From Myroides odoratus DSM 2801 (lineage in GTDB: Bacteria; Bacteroidota; Bacteroidia; Flavobacteriales; Flavobacteriaceae): a DNA stretch of 64,000 nucleotides. Under the pieces are notes generated by a model, which made no database searches, had not been told where the DNA came from, and saw only the letters and a list, made by a program, of their open reading frames with translations. Made by a program: the position numbers and the translations under genes. Location of the stretch: assembly GCF_000243275.1 (NCBI RefSeq), contig NZ_CM001437.1, positions 3,283,192 through 3,347,191 on the forward strand, read 5' to 3'. Of this stretch, positions 1-8,444 are shown piece after piece (position 1 is the stretch's first letter; every line of letters starts with the position of its first letter).

Positions 1-1
1 A

Positions 2-37
2 GGACTTAAGCCGAAGGTTTTAGCAGAAAAAAAGTAG
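2..37 (+). CDS. 3' end of an unidentified protein
   Basis: The first bases read in one frame as eleven codons ending GLKPKVLAEKK and a TAG stop. A strong terminator follows 26 bases later, which supports this being the tail of a real gene that starts outside the window. Nothing can be said about function from eleven residues. Confidence 0.45.
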   Translation, partial: GLKPKVLAEKK

Positions 38-63
38 TAGAAAAAGTATAAGTACATAATTAT

Positions 64-105
64 AAAAAAAGTTCCTATTTTTTTAAAAAAATAGGAACTT
101 TTTTG
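64..105 (+). terminator. Rho-independent terminator
   Basis: A perfect stem pairs the A-rich arm with GTTCCTATTTTT against AAAAATAGGAAC and runs into a T tract. It closes the gene entering from the left edge. The A tract on the other side would let it work on the minus strand too. Confidence 0.85.
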
Positions 106-648
106 TTTCCCATGGAATTGGTAGTTTTTAGTAAAATATTCTAAACATTATTTAGATTGATTTAAAGGAATTAAGGTAAGATTAGGCTAAGGTTATGAAA
201 TATTTATCTTGAGACAGTGTAAAAAATAAACGGACTAAAAAAGATACAGTATGTTAATATAATGATAATATTTGGCTTTTTCTTAGATAATCAATAGGTA
301 AATATTTGATTTTAAGTCTGCTGAGATTTTGAGAAATTGCTCCACTCTAAATATCGGCAAAGTATTGTAAATACTGATGATATTTGTCATTTTTGCCCCT
401 CCATTTATCCGATACTTTTGTGACTAGTTAATAAGTAATAAAGACGTCTTTTTAAAATTTAATTTATTGTTTTAACTATTATTCTTAAACATACATGCTT
501 AATTAGGTTAAAATGTGAGTATGCATGTAAATATTAATAAAAAAATCTTTTTTTAGATTTTTTTTAGTAAATTAGATACGATGTAAAAAAGTAGTTTAAA
601 ACAAAAAATTAAAAGTAACTGTTGTTTAACCCCTTAATAGACTATGTT
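106..648. other. AT-rich gene-free stretch
   Basis: This roughly 540-base stretch holds no credible coding sequence on either strand. The only structure I see is a 7-base inverted repeat, TACATGC at 492-498 and GCATGTA at 523-529, which may be an operator for the downstream lipoprotein gene but is too weak to rely on. No clear TAnnTTTG element was found directly before 649. Confidence 0.4.
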
Positions 649-1095
649 ATGAAAAAAGTTTTAAAATGGACAATGGCTGTCATGATTGCAGCTAGTCTTG
701 GATCGCTATTAATTAGTTGTAGCAAAGAAGATGGTAGCAATGAAATCGAAACAAAGTCGATTAAATTGGTGAAGGAGGATAATTTGGAAAAGAATTGGAT
801 TGCCGCTCATTTTGTTTTTGATGAGTCGTGTAAAGGAGCAAAAAAGTTGGCGTATCAACTTTCATCTGTACACATTACACTCAAAGACAATAAGTTTACA
901 GCTGTGGATAAGTACAGCTTGGGTGAAGATCAAGGTTCTTGGGTATTAGAAGGTAATTTAATTAAAATGTCTAGTACAAGTTTGGGTGAAAATTTTCAAT
1001 TTAGAATCAAAGAATTGAAAAATAACGAATTGATTGTTGAGGTGCTAAACCATGACGATTTAAAAGAAATTGAATTGGTCTCTTTTGACAAATAA
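649..1095 (+). CDS. Lipocalin-like lipoprotein, probably surface exposed
   Basis: The 148-residue product starts with a lipoprotein signal (MKKVLKWTM, hydrophobic core, lipobox LLISC with Cys24). Residues SKEDG follow the cysteine, and acidic residues there resemble the lipoprotein export signal that sends Bacteroidota lipoproteins to the cell surface. The rest alternates beta strands and ends with a pattern of the type GSWVLEGN...FRIKELKNNELIVEV, as in the small lipocalin-like domain proteins of this phylum. The ATG at 649 is preferred over an in-frame TTG at 622 because it gives a clean signal peptide. Ligand and role are unknown. The gene is followed closely by a GYF_2-RDD gene on the same strand. 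Confidence 0.7.
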   Translation: MKKVLKWTMAVMIAASLGSLLISCSKEDGSNEIETKSIKLVKEDNLEKNWIAAHFVFDESCKGAKKLAYQLSSVHITLKDNKFTAVDKYSLGEDQGSWVLEGNLIKMSSTSLGENFQFRIKELKNNELIVEVLNHDDLKEIELVSFDK

Positions 1096-1159
1096 AATTG
1101 TAAAAAAGTGTTGTGAGGATATCGAATGCTTTTGTATGTTTACATAAAGAAATAATGCT

Positions 1160-1807
1160 ATGGATACAAACTATTTTATCGTTCGCAACAGTGAAAAACA
1201 AGGGCCTTATGCAAAGAGTGAATTAGTCAATATTGGTATTACTGCTCAAACATTAGTATGGTATGAAGGCTTAGCCAATTGGACAGAAGCACGCTATATA
1301 GAAGATTTGCAAGATATCTTTCAGTATAAACCGATGCACGTACAAGGAGAGAATGCTGCCCAAGTATATGAAGAAAGAATAGGTAATGTTGTTTATCATG
1401 CAGATAAAATGCGCGTTACGCTCCTTACACCTCAAGGTGAAATTTATTATGAGTATGCTAATTTTGGTGATCGATTTGTTGCTTTGATATTGGATCGATT
1501 GATTTGTTTAGTTGCTAGTATCATTCCCCTAGTGGGCCCTTGGTTGTATTATGCTATTCTGCATTCAAGTGAAGGACAAGCAACAGTGGGACAACGAGCA
1601 ATGAATATCCGATGCTTGAGCATGGAAGGGAATTCAATAGATTTCGGACAAGCAACAGGGCGTTTCTTTATGTCGATTGTTTCGAGTATGATATTCTGTA
1701 TTGGTTATCTCTTGTTCTTTGGAAATGACAAAAAGCAAACCTTGCATGATAGCGTTGCTAAAACAATAGTTGTAAAGGAGATAGGAAGAAAAAAATACAA
1801 TTTCTAA
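1160..1807 (+). CDS. GYF_2 and RDD domain membrane protein
   Basis: The 215-residue protein has an N-terminal GYF_2-type domain (residues about 4-50, with the FIVRNSEKQGPY start and the VWYEGLANWTEA stretch typical of it). A C-terminal RDD domain follows from about residue 100, beginning FGDRFVALILDRLI and continuing with a second helix pair and the GQRAMNIRCLS loop. GYF_2 domains are thought to bind proline-rich peptides and RDD domains are inner-membrane modules, often linked to transport. This combination is common in Bacteroidota and Proteobacteria but has no established function. It sits 64 bases after the lipoprotein gene, probably in the same transcript, and is closed by a terminator. 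Confidence 0.85.
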   Translation: MDTNYFIVRNSEKQGPYAKSELVNIGITAQTLVWYEGLANWTEARYIEDLQDIFQYKPMHVQGENAAQVYEERIGNVVYHADKMRVTLLTPQGEIYYEYANFGDRFVALILDRLICLVASIIPLVGPWLYYAILHSSEGQATVGQRAMNIRCLSMEGNSIDFGQATGRFFMSIVSSMIFCIGYLLFFGNDKKQTLHDSVAKTIVVKEIGRKKYNF

Positions 1808-1821
1808 AAAAGAATAAAAAC

Positions 1822-1850
1822 AAAAGCTAGCGAGATCCGCTAGCTTTTTT
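1822..1850 (+). terminator. Rho-independent terminator
   Basis: The stem AAAAGCTAGCG / CGCTAGCTTTT has a 5-base loop and is followed by a T run. It ends the lipoprotein and RDD transcript. Confidence 0.9.
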
Positions 1851-1903
1851 TATGCCTTTTGTGTACTTTGGTAAGGAATGTCAAGATACAGTAGTACATT
1901 TGT

Positions 1904-1954
1904 ACGATTCAACGTATAATTATTCCTGTTGAGTTATTTATCTCAACGATTCGG
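1904..1954 (+). promoter_or_regulatory. Possible LytTR half-sites before the kinase gene
   Basis: ACGATTCAA at 1904-1912 and ACGATTCGG at 1946-1954 lie in the same orientation 42 bases apart, which is four helical turns and twice the 21-base spacing seen before the efflux pump at 3936-3965. They resemble the ACGGTTCAG repeat there. They may allow autoregulation of the kinase/regulator pair, but the match is short and the spacing is not the usual one. Confidence 0.25.
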
Positions 1955-1983
1955 TAAAAAGTCACTTACTTTTGATAACAAAT

Positions 1984-3114
1984 ATGGAAAGAAAGGTAGA
2001 AAAAAATAATATAGATCAATCGCTATTTACAAAGCATTATCGGCTAGTTGTTATTCCTGCCGTTTTTGTATTGTATCTATTTTCTCATTTTTTATTGAAT
2101 CCATACGATCCTGAATGGTATACTAGCATAGATACAGATAGTTTTTGGCAATCGGGAATTATGATTTTGGTGTATTGTACACTGATTAGTGAAATCAGTT
2201 TGCGATTGAGCCATGCTTTGAATAAAGTATTGCCCTGGACGAAGTATGCATCTTGGCGTGTTGTTGTTCAGCTCTTGTTGTTGATTATCTTTATTTTTCT
2301 AGTTTATTGTATACTCAATATCGCTTATTTGGTATGGATACCTTATGAACCCGGAGAGATTTTAGATTTAGAAGCTAAAATTGATATCTGGCAGTCTTTG
2401 TTGATTAGTATCAATACTGGAATTTTTATTAGTGTGATTCACACGGGCTATTTTTTAATTAAAAACTGGAAAAACTCAATGATGGATGCAGCTGAATTAA
2501 AGCTCAAAGCAGAACAGTTAGAACGCATTGCAAGTCAGGCCGAATTAGAAACGCTGAAAATGCAATTAGATCCTCATTTTTTATTTAATAATTTTAGCAC
2601 ACTGTCCGAATTAGTGATTGAAGATCAGCAGGTAGCGGTTAAGTTTATTGATCATTTGGCTTTGGTCTATCGCTATATGCTTTCAAATGTCAGAAAGAAT
2701 AGCATCAGCCTAAAAGAGGAGATAAGCTTTGTAGAATCGTATTTTTACTTGATTAAAGAGCGAATGGGACGCAAGGTGGAGCTAATTATCGATATACCAG
2801 AAAACGTTCAAAATACACAAGCTGTAGCGCCAATTGCCTTGCAACTTTTGGTTGAAAATGCAGTGAAACACAATACGGCGTCCAAAGAACATCCCCTTGT
2901 TATTCACATTGAAGTAGTGAATCAATATGTGGTTGTCCGCAATAATTTACAAAAGCTAGTGGTCGAATTGCCTTCCTCAAAAGTAGGATTGGATAACATC
3001 GTTGATCGCTATCGTTTGTTGAGTCAATTGGATGTTGAAATAACAAGTACAACAGAAGAGTTTATAGTGAAGTTACCCTTGTTAGCAGTTAGAGAAAGAA
3101 GTTACACCAATTAA
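1984..3114 (+). CDS. LytS-family sensor histidine kinase
   Basis: This 376-residue inner-membrane kinase has four hydrophobic segments in the first 160 residues, a short coiled linker, and a His_kinase (LytS/YehU-type) catalytic region. The phospho-acceptor motif LDPHFLFNN places the histidine at residue 198. A GHKL ATPase region follows, with the N-box LLVENAVKHN and a VGLDNI turn. I chose the ATG at 1984 rather than an in-frame TTG at 1972. The LytTR response regulator gene begins 11 bases downstream, so the two form an operon. The signal is unknown. The arrangement before an RND pump suggests that the pair controls efflux. Confidence 0.9.
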   Translation: MERKVEKNNIDQSLFTKHYRLVVIPAVFVLYLFSHFLLNPYDPEWYTSIDTDSFWQSGIMILVYCTLISEISLRLSHALNKVLPWTKYASWRVVVQLLLLIIFIFLVYCILNIAYLVWIPYEPGEILDLEAKIDIWQSLLISINTGIFISVIHTGYFLIKNWKNSMMDAAELKLKAEQLERIASQAELETLKMQLDPHFLFNNFSTLSELVIEDQQVAVKFIDHLALVYRYMLSNVRKNSISLKEEISFVESYFYLIKERMGRKVELIIDIPENVQNTQAVAPIALQLLVENAVKHNTASKEHPLVIHIEVVNQYVVVRNNLQKLVVELPSSKVGLDNIVDRYRLLSQLDVEITSTTEEFIVKLPLLAVRERSYTN

Positions 3115-3125
3115 AAAATAGGGAT

Positions 3126-3881
3126 ATGAAGGTATTGATTGTAGAAGATGAAGAAAGAAATGCAAATAAACTCATGCGTCTCTTGCATCAAATTGACCCC
3201 ACAATCGAAGTATTGGCAGTAGTCGAAGGAATACAGTCGGCAGTGAGTTGGTTGCAAACACATGCAGATCCAGATCTTATTTTTATGGATATTCGCCTAG
3301 AAGACGGTCTTTGTTTTGAAATATTCGAACAAATTCAAGTGAATATTCCCGTTATTTTTACCACATCGTATGATGAGTACGCCCTAAAAGCATTTAAGGT
3401 TAATAGTATTGACTACTTAATGAAACCGGTGCAAGAAGAGGATTTGGTTCAAGCATTGGCAAAATACAAAAGTCTAAATCCTGCGGGATTGAATGATTCT
3501 ATTCAACATATTTTGGGAAGTTTAAGCAAAAAGGAAATTGTTTATCGCTCCCGTTTTTTAATTCCTTACAAAGATGGTTTTAAAACAGTCAAAGTAGAAG
3601 AAATCGACTATATCTATTCCGAGTTGAAAATTACGCATTTGGTGTTGAAAGACAAAAGCGAAATCATCATCGGCCAAACGATGGAAGAAGTAGAAGAGGA
3701 ACTAGATCCTCTTGTGTTTTTCAGAGCGAATAGACAGCATATTTTACATATCGATAGTATCCACAATATTCAAAATTATTACAACGGGAAGCTAAAAGTT
3801 ACCCTTGTTCAAGACCCTCAACGAGAAATAATAATCAGTCGAGAAAAGTCCCCGCTATTTAAAAATTGGTTGAATTCATAA
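3126..3881 (+). CDS. LytTR-family response regulator
   Basis: The 251-residue protein has an N-terminal receiver domain with the phosphorylation site Asp55 in DLIFMDIRLEDG, the acidic pair near residues 7-9 (VEDEE) and the Lys in DYLMKPV. A C-terminal LytTR DNA-binding domain spans about residues 145-250. LytTR regulators bind pairs of 9-bp direct repeats two helical turns apart. It is the partner of the kinase at 1984, and the likely target is the RND pump that starts at 4026, where such a repeat pair is present at 3936-3965. Confidence 0.92.
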   Translation: MKVLIVEDEERNANKLMRLLHQIDPTIEVLAVVEGIQSAVSWLQTHADPDLIFMDIRLEDGLCFEIFEQIQVNIPVIFTTSYDEYALKAFKVNSIDYLMKPVQEEDLVQALAKYKSLNPAGLNDSIQHILGSLSKKEIVYRSRFLIPYKDGFKTVKVEEIDYIYSELKITHLVLKDKSEIIIGQTMEEVEEELDPLVFFRANRQHILHIDSIHNIQNYYNGKLKVTLVQDPQREIIISREKSPLFKNWLNS

Positions 3882-3903
3882 GGCTACTTCGGTAGCTTTT
3901 TTT
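3882..3903 (+). terminator. Terminator with UUCG loop
   Basis: GGCTAC-TTCG-GTAGCT followed by seven T's sits immediately after the regulator stop codon. The hyperstable UUCG tetraloop makes a short but convincing terminator. It separates the two-component operon from the pump operon, so the pump needs its own promoter. Confidence 0.8.
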
Positions 3904-3935
3904 AGTTGCCCCCTACAGATTAGTCCGCGGTTTTT

Positions 3936-3965
3936 ACGGTTCAGGAACCAATTTTTACACTTCAA
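3936..3965 (+). promoter_or_regulatory. LytTR-type tandem operator before the RND pump
   Basis: Two direct repeats, ACGGTTCAG at 3936-3944 and ACACTTCAA at 3957-3965, each preceded by TTTTT, are separated by 12 bases, so they start 21 bases apart. This 9-12-9 layout and the ACNGTTNAG-like sequence match what is known for AgrA/LytTR binding sites. The first repeat is also half of a GGTTC-AG-GAACC palindrome. The sites end about 10 bases upstream of where a -33 element would lie for a CATTTTTG -7-like sequence at 3999-4006, a fitting position for activation. Confidence 0.55.
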
Positions 3966-4025
3966 AATAAAAAAAAAGTGTTGAAAATCTCTTTTTTTCA
4001 TTTTTGTTGTGAAATATGAAAATTT

Positions 4026-5219
4026 ATGAATAGAGTTTATAGAAACCTAAGCGTATTGGCTTATGTAGGGCTAACAGTAATTACCCTGCTCACGGCAGTA
4101 GGGTGTAAGCAGGCATCAAGTGATTCTGCACCAATGGGAGGACATCTTGAAGTAAAAACAGAGGTTGTAGAACGTGGAGACGCAGAAGTAGTACACAGTT
4201 ATACCGCTTCTTTACAAGGAAAGGTTAACGTAGAAGTTCGAGCACAAGCTTCGGGCTATATCAATAAAATTGTTGTCAAAGAAGGGAGCTATGTCAAAAA
4301 AGGACAAGCGTTATTTTTGATTGATCCACAACCATACCAAATCAAGTTACAAAATGCAGAAGCGACGTTAAAAGCAGCAGCTGCAGAATTGGTGAATGCT
4401 CAATTGGAACAAGATAAAGTAAAATCACTAGTAGAAAACAAGTTTGTCTCTCCTATTCAATTACAAACTGCAAATGCAGCGCTAGATAGCGCAAAAGCGA
4501 TGGTAGCACAAGCCAAAGCGGCTGTTGCAGAAGCCAAATTGAATTTGAGCTATTGTACAGTGGTCGCTCCAGTGGATGGGTTCTTAGGACGAATTCCCAA
4601 GTTAGTTGGAAACTTAGTAACAGCAGGCGAGGCAGAACCTTTGACTACCATGTCTGATATTTCCCAGATTTACGCTTACTTTTCAGTAACAGAGGCAGAT
4701 TACTTTGATTTGATTAAAGGAAGCAACGGAGAACAAGAGGTTTTACCGATGGATATTGAATTGAAATTGAGCAACGGTGATACGTACCCATTACATGGAA
4801 AAGTGGATATGATCAACGGTGAATTTGATAAGGCTACCAATGCATTAAGCGTACGTGCTGTATTTGAGAATCCAGACAAATTATTGCGAAATGGCGGAAC
4901 GGGAATTGTCAATTTAGTAGCGAAGAAAAATGATGTCTTGCAAATTCCAATCGCAGCAACAATGGATTTACAAAATAAAGTGTTTGCGTATGTACTTGGA
5001 AAAGACAATCAAGTGGAGCAAAGACAGTTGAAAATTGTGGGTAAAAACTTGCATACTTATTTTGTTCAAGGCGGTATCGAAAGCGGAGAAGTAATCGTTA
5101 CAACGGGATTAGATAAAATAGCGGATGGCGATAAAGTTCAACCGTTAACTGCAACGTCCAATGAACAAATTAGCGCAGTAAAAGAAGAAGAAACGGCGCG
5201 TGAAGCTTCGGTTTTATAA
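4026..5219 (+). CDS. RND efflux periplasmic adaptor (AcrA-like)
   Basis: The 397-residue lipoprotein has a signal ending in the lipobox AVGC (Cys27), so it is anchored in the inner membrane facing the periplasm. A biotinyl-lipoyl half-motif (ASGYINKIVVKEGSYVKKGQ, near residues 80-100) is followed by an alpha-helical hairpin rich in Ala, Gln and Lys (about 115-175). Then comes the second lipoyl half (VVAPVDGFLGRIP), a beta-barrel domain and a membrane-proximal domain. It would bridge the permease at 5276 and the outer-membrane channel at 8445. It is the first gene of the pump operon, behind the putative LytTR operator. Confidence 0.92.
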   Translation: MNRVYRNLSVLAYVGLTVITLLTAVGCKQASSDSAPMGGHLEVKTEVVERGDAEVVHSYTASLQGKVNVEVRAQASGYINKIVVKEGSYVKKGQALFLIDPQPYQIKLQNAEATLKAAAAELVNAQLEQDKVKSLVENKFVSPIQLQTANAALDSAKAMVAQAKAAVAEAKLNLSYCTVVAPVDGFLGRIPKLVGNLVTAGEAEPLTTMSDISQIYAYFSVTEADYFDLIKGSNGEQEVLPMDIELKLSNGDTYPLHGKVDMINGEFDKATNALSVRAVFENPDKLLRNGGTGIVNLVAKKNDVLQIPIAATMDLQNKVFAYVLGKDNQVEQRQLKIVGKNLHTYFVQGGIESGEVIVTTGLDKIADGDKVQPLTATSNEQISAVKEEETAREASVL

Positions 5220-5275
5220 CGTTTATTCTTCCCCAAAAAACAAACAACAAAGATTCAATTTAACAAGGTAATTTC

Positions 5276-8200
5276 ATGCTAAAAAAAATAATTCACAGGC
5301 CTGTTTTGGCTACCGTGATTTCTGTTATATTGGTAATCTTAGGTCTTGTAGGACTGAAAGAATTACCTGTACAGCAGTTCCCCGATATTGCACCGCCTAG
5401 TGTAGCTGTGCATGCATCTTATCCAGGAGGGAATGCTGAAACTGTACTAAAATCAGTGGTTACTCCTTTAGAGGAAGTCATCAATGGAGTAGAGCGAATG
5501 ACTCACATCGAATCTACAGCCAGTAATGATGGTACAGCGACTATTACAGTCTTTTTTGAATTGGGTACAGATCCCGATCAAGCTGCAGTAAACGTACAAA
5601 ATAGAGTTGCACAAGTGCAGGGAATCCTACCAGAAGAGGTAATCCGTGCAGGGGTAAATACCCAAAAGGAGCAACGCGGAATGATTATGGTGATTGACCT
5701 CATCAGTGATGATGCGGAGCTATATGATGAAACTTTCGTTCAAAACTACGCGAGAATTAACGTGGTACGTGCTTTGAAGCGTATCAAAGGAGTTGGAAAC
5801 GTACAGCTTTTTGGAGAGAAAGATTACGCCATGCGTGTTTGGTTGGATCCCTATAAATTGGCAAATCGCGGGTTAACCCCTTCGGATGTAGAACGCGTGA
5901 TTCAGAATCAAAGTTTGGAAGTTGCTGCAGGTAATTTAGGACAAAATGCCGGTGGTGCAGTTCAATATACATTAACATATCCTGGGAAATACAATACCCC
6001 AGAACAGTTTGAACAGATTGTTGTTCAGGCAGATAGTAACGGAAATGTTTTATACCTGAAAGATATTGCTCGCATTGAATTTGGAGCAGTAGCGTATGAT
6101 GAAGAAAATAAAGTAAATGGAAAAGAAGCGGTTTCTATGGCGGTTTTCCAAACGAATGGATCGAATGCCAATGAAATTCAAACGCAAATCTATGGCGTAT
6201 TAGAGGAGTTAAAACCTCAATTGCCGAAAGGGTTGAATTACAACGTAACCTTTGCGAGTAAAACGCAATTAGATGAATCAATTAATCAGGTAAAAACCAC
6301 GTTAATTGAAGCTTTCTTATTGGTGTTTTTAATTGTGTATCTGTTCTTACAAGATTTTAGATCGACGTTAATTCCTGCTATTGCAGTGCCAGTTTCCTTG
6401 ATTGGAACCTTGTTCTTCCTTAATATGCTGGGATTCTCCATCAACATGTTGACGCTCTTTGCCTTGGTGCTCGCCATTGGAATTGTAGTGGATGATGCCA
6501 TTGTCGTAGTGGAGGCAGTCCATGCCACCATGATGATTGATGGATTAAATGCCAAAGATGCAACTTCCAAAGCAATGAGTGAGATTACAGGGGCTATTAT
6601 CTCAATTACCTTGGTAATGTCTGCGGTATTCTTACCAGTAGGATTCATGACAGGACCAGTTGGGGTTTTCTATCAACAGTTTGCCTTTACCCTCGCGATT
6701 GCTATTTTAATTTCGGCAGTAAATGCCTTGACTCTGAGTCCGGCTTTATGTGCGTTGTTATTAAAGAACCACTATACAGATGAGCATGGTGAAACAAGTA
6801 AAAAAGGATTTTTAGCTCGTTTCTTCTCTAGCTTCAACAATGGATTCAATGCGTTAACTGATCGCTATGTAGGGGGGATTCGCTTCTTATTAAAGAGAAA
6901 AGTACTAGGAGCTTCTTTGATCTTGGGGTCAATTGTCGCTATGGTTTTATTGATGAATACAACGCCTAAGGGATTCATTCCAAATGAAGACCAAGGTTTT
7001 GCCATGTTTGCATTGTCTTTGCCTCCGGGATCTTCTATTGATCGTACAACAAAAGTATTGAAAGAAGGAGATGATATTATGCGCAGTCACCCAGCAATTA
7101 AATCGGTAACGACAATTTCCGGATTTAATATTTTGGGTAATGCTGCCAGTCCAGCTTATGGAATGGGATTCATCGCTTTCAAAGACAGAGAAGAACGCGG
7201 GGAAGTAACCGATATCAATGAGATCTTAGCCGATATCAACGGCCAACTATCAACGATTAAAGAAGGTGATTTCTTCGTTTTTGCTAATCCGACAGTACCT
7301 GGATTCGGAGATTTCGATGGATTAGAATTAGTGGTTCAAGATAGAAAAGGAGGAACAATTAATGAATTTGCAGATGTTGTAACGCAATTTAATGCAGATT
7401 TAAGTGCATCCGATGAGGTAGTACAAGCTTTTACCATGTTTAAGGCAGACTTCCCGATGTATAAGATTGTTGTTGACCCAGTGAAAGCAAAAATGCATGG
7501 AGTAGAAGTGAGCGATATGATGGCTGCGGTACAATTGTTCTACGGAAGTGCCCAAGTAAATGACTTCAACCGCTTTGGAAAACAGTTTAAAGTGTTTGTA
7601 CAAGGAGATGCGCCATTTAGAGCCAATGAAGATTCATTTAAGACCTTGTATGTTCATACACAATCGGGTGAAATGATTCCGATTAGCTCGTTAGCAAAAT
7701 TAGAAAAAGTATATGGTCCACAAGCGATTAGTAGACATAACTTATTCAATGCAATTACAGTAAACGGTATTATTAGCCCAGGAGTTAGTACGGGAGATGC
7801 TATGGCTAAAGTAGAACAGATTGCCTCAGAGAAATTACCTACAGGGTATGGAATTGAATGGTTGGGATTGAGTAAAGAAGAAAAGCAATCCGGAAATCAG
7901 ATGGTTTTCATCTTTGGATTGTCTATTTTATTCGTGTATTTCATTCTAGCTGCACAATACGAAAGTTATATCTTGCCTTTGGTGGTTTTATTCTCTTTAC
8001 CTGTTGGTATTATAGGTGTCTTTCTCGCCATTGGAGCCGTGGGAATTGCCAATAATATTTATGTACAAGTTGGACTCATCATGCTCGTCGGTTTATTGGC
8101 GAAGAATGCCATCTTGATTGTGGAATTTGCCGTACAGCGAAGAAATGCTGGATTATCCATTGTGGAGGCTGCATTAGAAGCTTCGCGCTTGCGTCTGCGT

Positions 8201-8431
8201 CCAATCTTGATGACCTCTTTTGCCTTTGTTGCCGGGTTAGTGCCTTTGATGTTCGTACAAGGATCATCTGCTCAAGGAAACCACTCCATTAGTATTGGTA
8301 CAGCTGGAGGAATGTTCTTTGGTGTTGTACTAGGTGTATTTGTTATCCCAATTTTGTATGTATTCTTCCAATACATTCAAGAGAAAATTTCAGGCGCACC
8401 AACAGCAACAGAACAACCAACGGAAGTTTAA
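5276..8431 (+). CDS. HAE1-type RND efflux permease (AcrB/MexB-like)
   Basis: At 1051 residues it has the normal length of a hydrophobe/amphiphile RND exporter. The first helix is followed by the large porter loop starting ELPVQQFPDIAPPSV. Helix 4 carries GIVVDDAIVVVEAV with Asp406 and Asp407, matching the proton-relay Asp407/Asp408 of AcrB. Helix 10 carries GLLAKNAILIVEFA with Lys943, matching Lys940. It exports lipophilic drugs or dyes using the proton gradient as part of a tripartite pump. The start follows the adaptor gene by 56 bases, and the channel gene begins 13 bases after its stop. The substrate cannot be told from sequence. Confidence 0.95.
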   Translation: MLKKIIHRPVLATVISVILVILGLVGLKELPVQQFPDIAPPSVAVHASYPGGNAETVLKSVVTPLEEVINGVERMTHIESTASNDGTATITVFFELGTDPDQAAVNVQNRVAQVQGILPEEVIRAGVNTQKEQRGMIMVIDLISDDAELYDETFVQNYARINVVRALKRIKGVGNVQLFGEKDYAMRVWLDPYKLANRGLTPSDVERVIQNQSLEVAAGNLGQNAGGAVQYTLTYPGKYNTPEQFEQIVVQADSNGNVLYLKDIARIEFGAVAYDEENKVNGKEAVSMAVFQTNGSNANEIQTQIYGVLEELKPQLPKGLNYNVTFASKTQLDESINQVKTTLIEAFLLVFLIVYLFLQDFRSTLIPAIAVPVSLIGTLFFLNMLGFSINMLTLFALVLAIGIVVDDAIVVVEAVHATMMIDGLNAKDATSKAMSEITGAIISITLVMSAVFLPVGFMTGPVGVFYQQFAFTLAIAILISAVNALTLSPALCALLLKNHYTDEHGETSKKGFLARFFSSFNNGFNALTDRYVGGIRFLLKRKVLGASLILGSIVAMVLLMNTTPKGFIPNEDQGFAMFALSLPPGSSIDRTTKVLKEGDDIMRSHPAIKSVTTISGFNILGNAASPAYGMGFIAFKDREERGEVTDINEILADINGQLSTIKEGDFFVFANPTVPGFGDFDGLELVVQDRKGGTINEFADVVTQFNADLSASDEVVQAFTMFKADFPMYKIVVDPVKAKMHGVEVSDMMAAVQLFYGSAQVNDFNRFGKQFKVFVQGDAPFRANEDSFKTLYVHTQSGEMIPISSLAKLEKVYGPQAISRHNLFNAITVNGIISPGVSTGDAMAKVEQIASEKLPTGYGIEWLGLSKEEKQSGNQMVFIFGLSILFVYFILAAQYESYILPLVVLFSLPVGIIGVFLAIGAVGIANNIYVQVGLIMLVGLLAKNAILIVEFAVQRRNAGLSIVEAALEASRLRLRPILMTSFAFVAGLVPLMFVQGSSAQGNHSISIGTAGGMFFGVVLGVFVIPILYVFFQYIQEKISGAPTATEQPTEV

Positions 8432-8444
8432 AAAGAAATTTGAA

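Noticed and set aside
7400..7603. Minus-strand frames inside the RND, TolC and pst genes
   Set aside because: They are antisense shadows of strongly supported genes and lack signals or domains.
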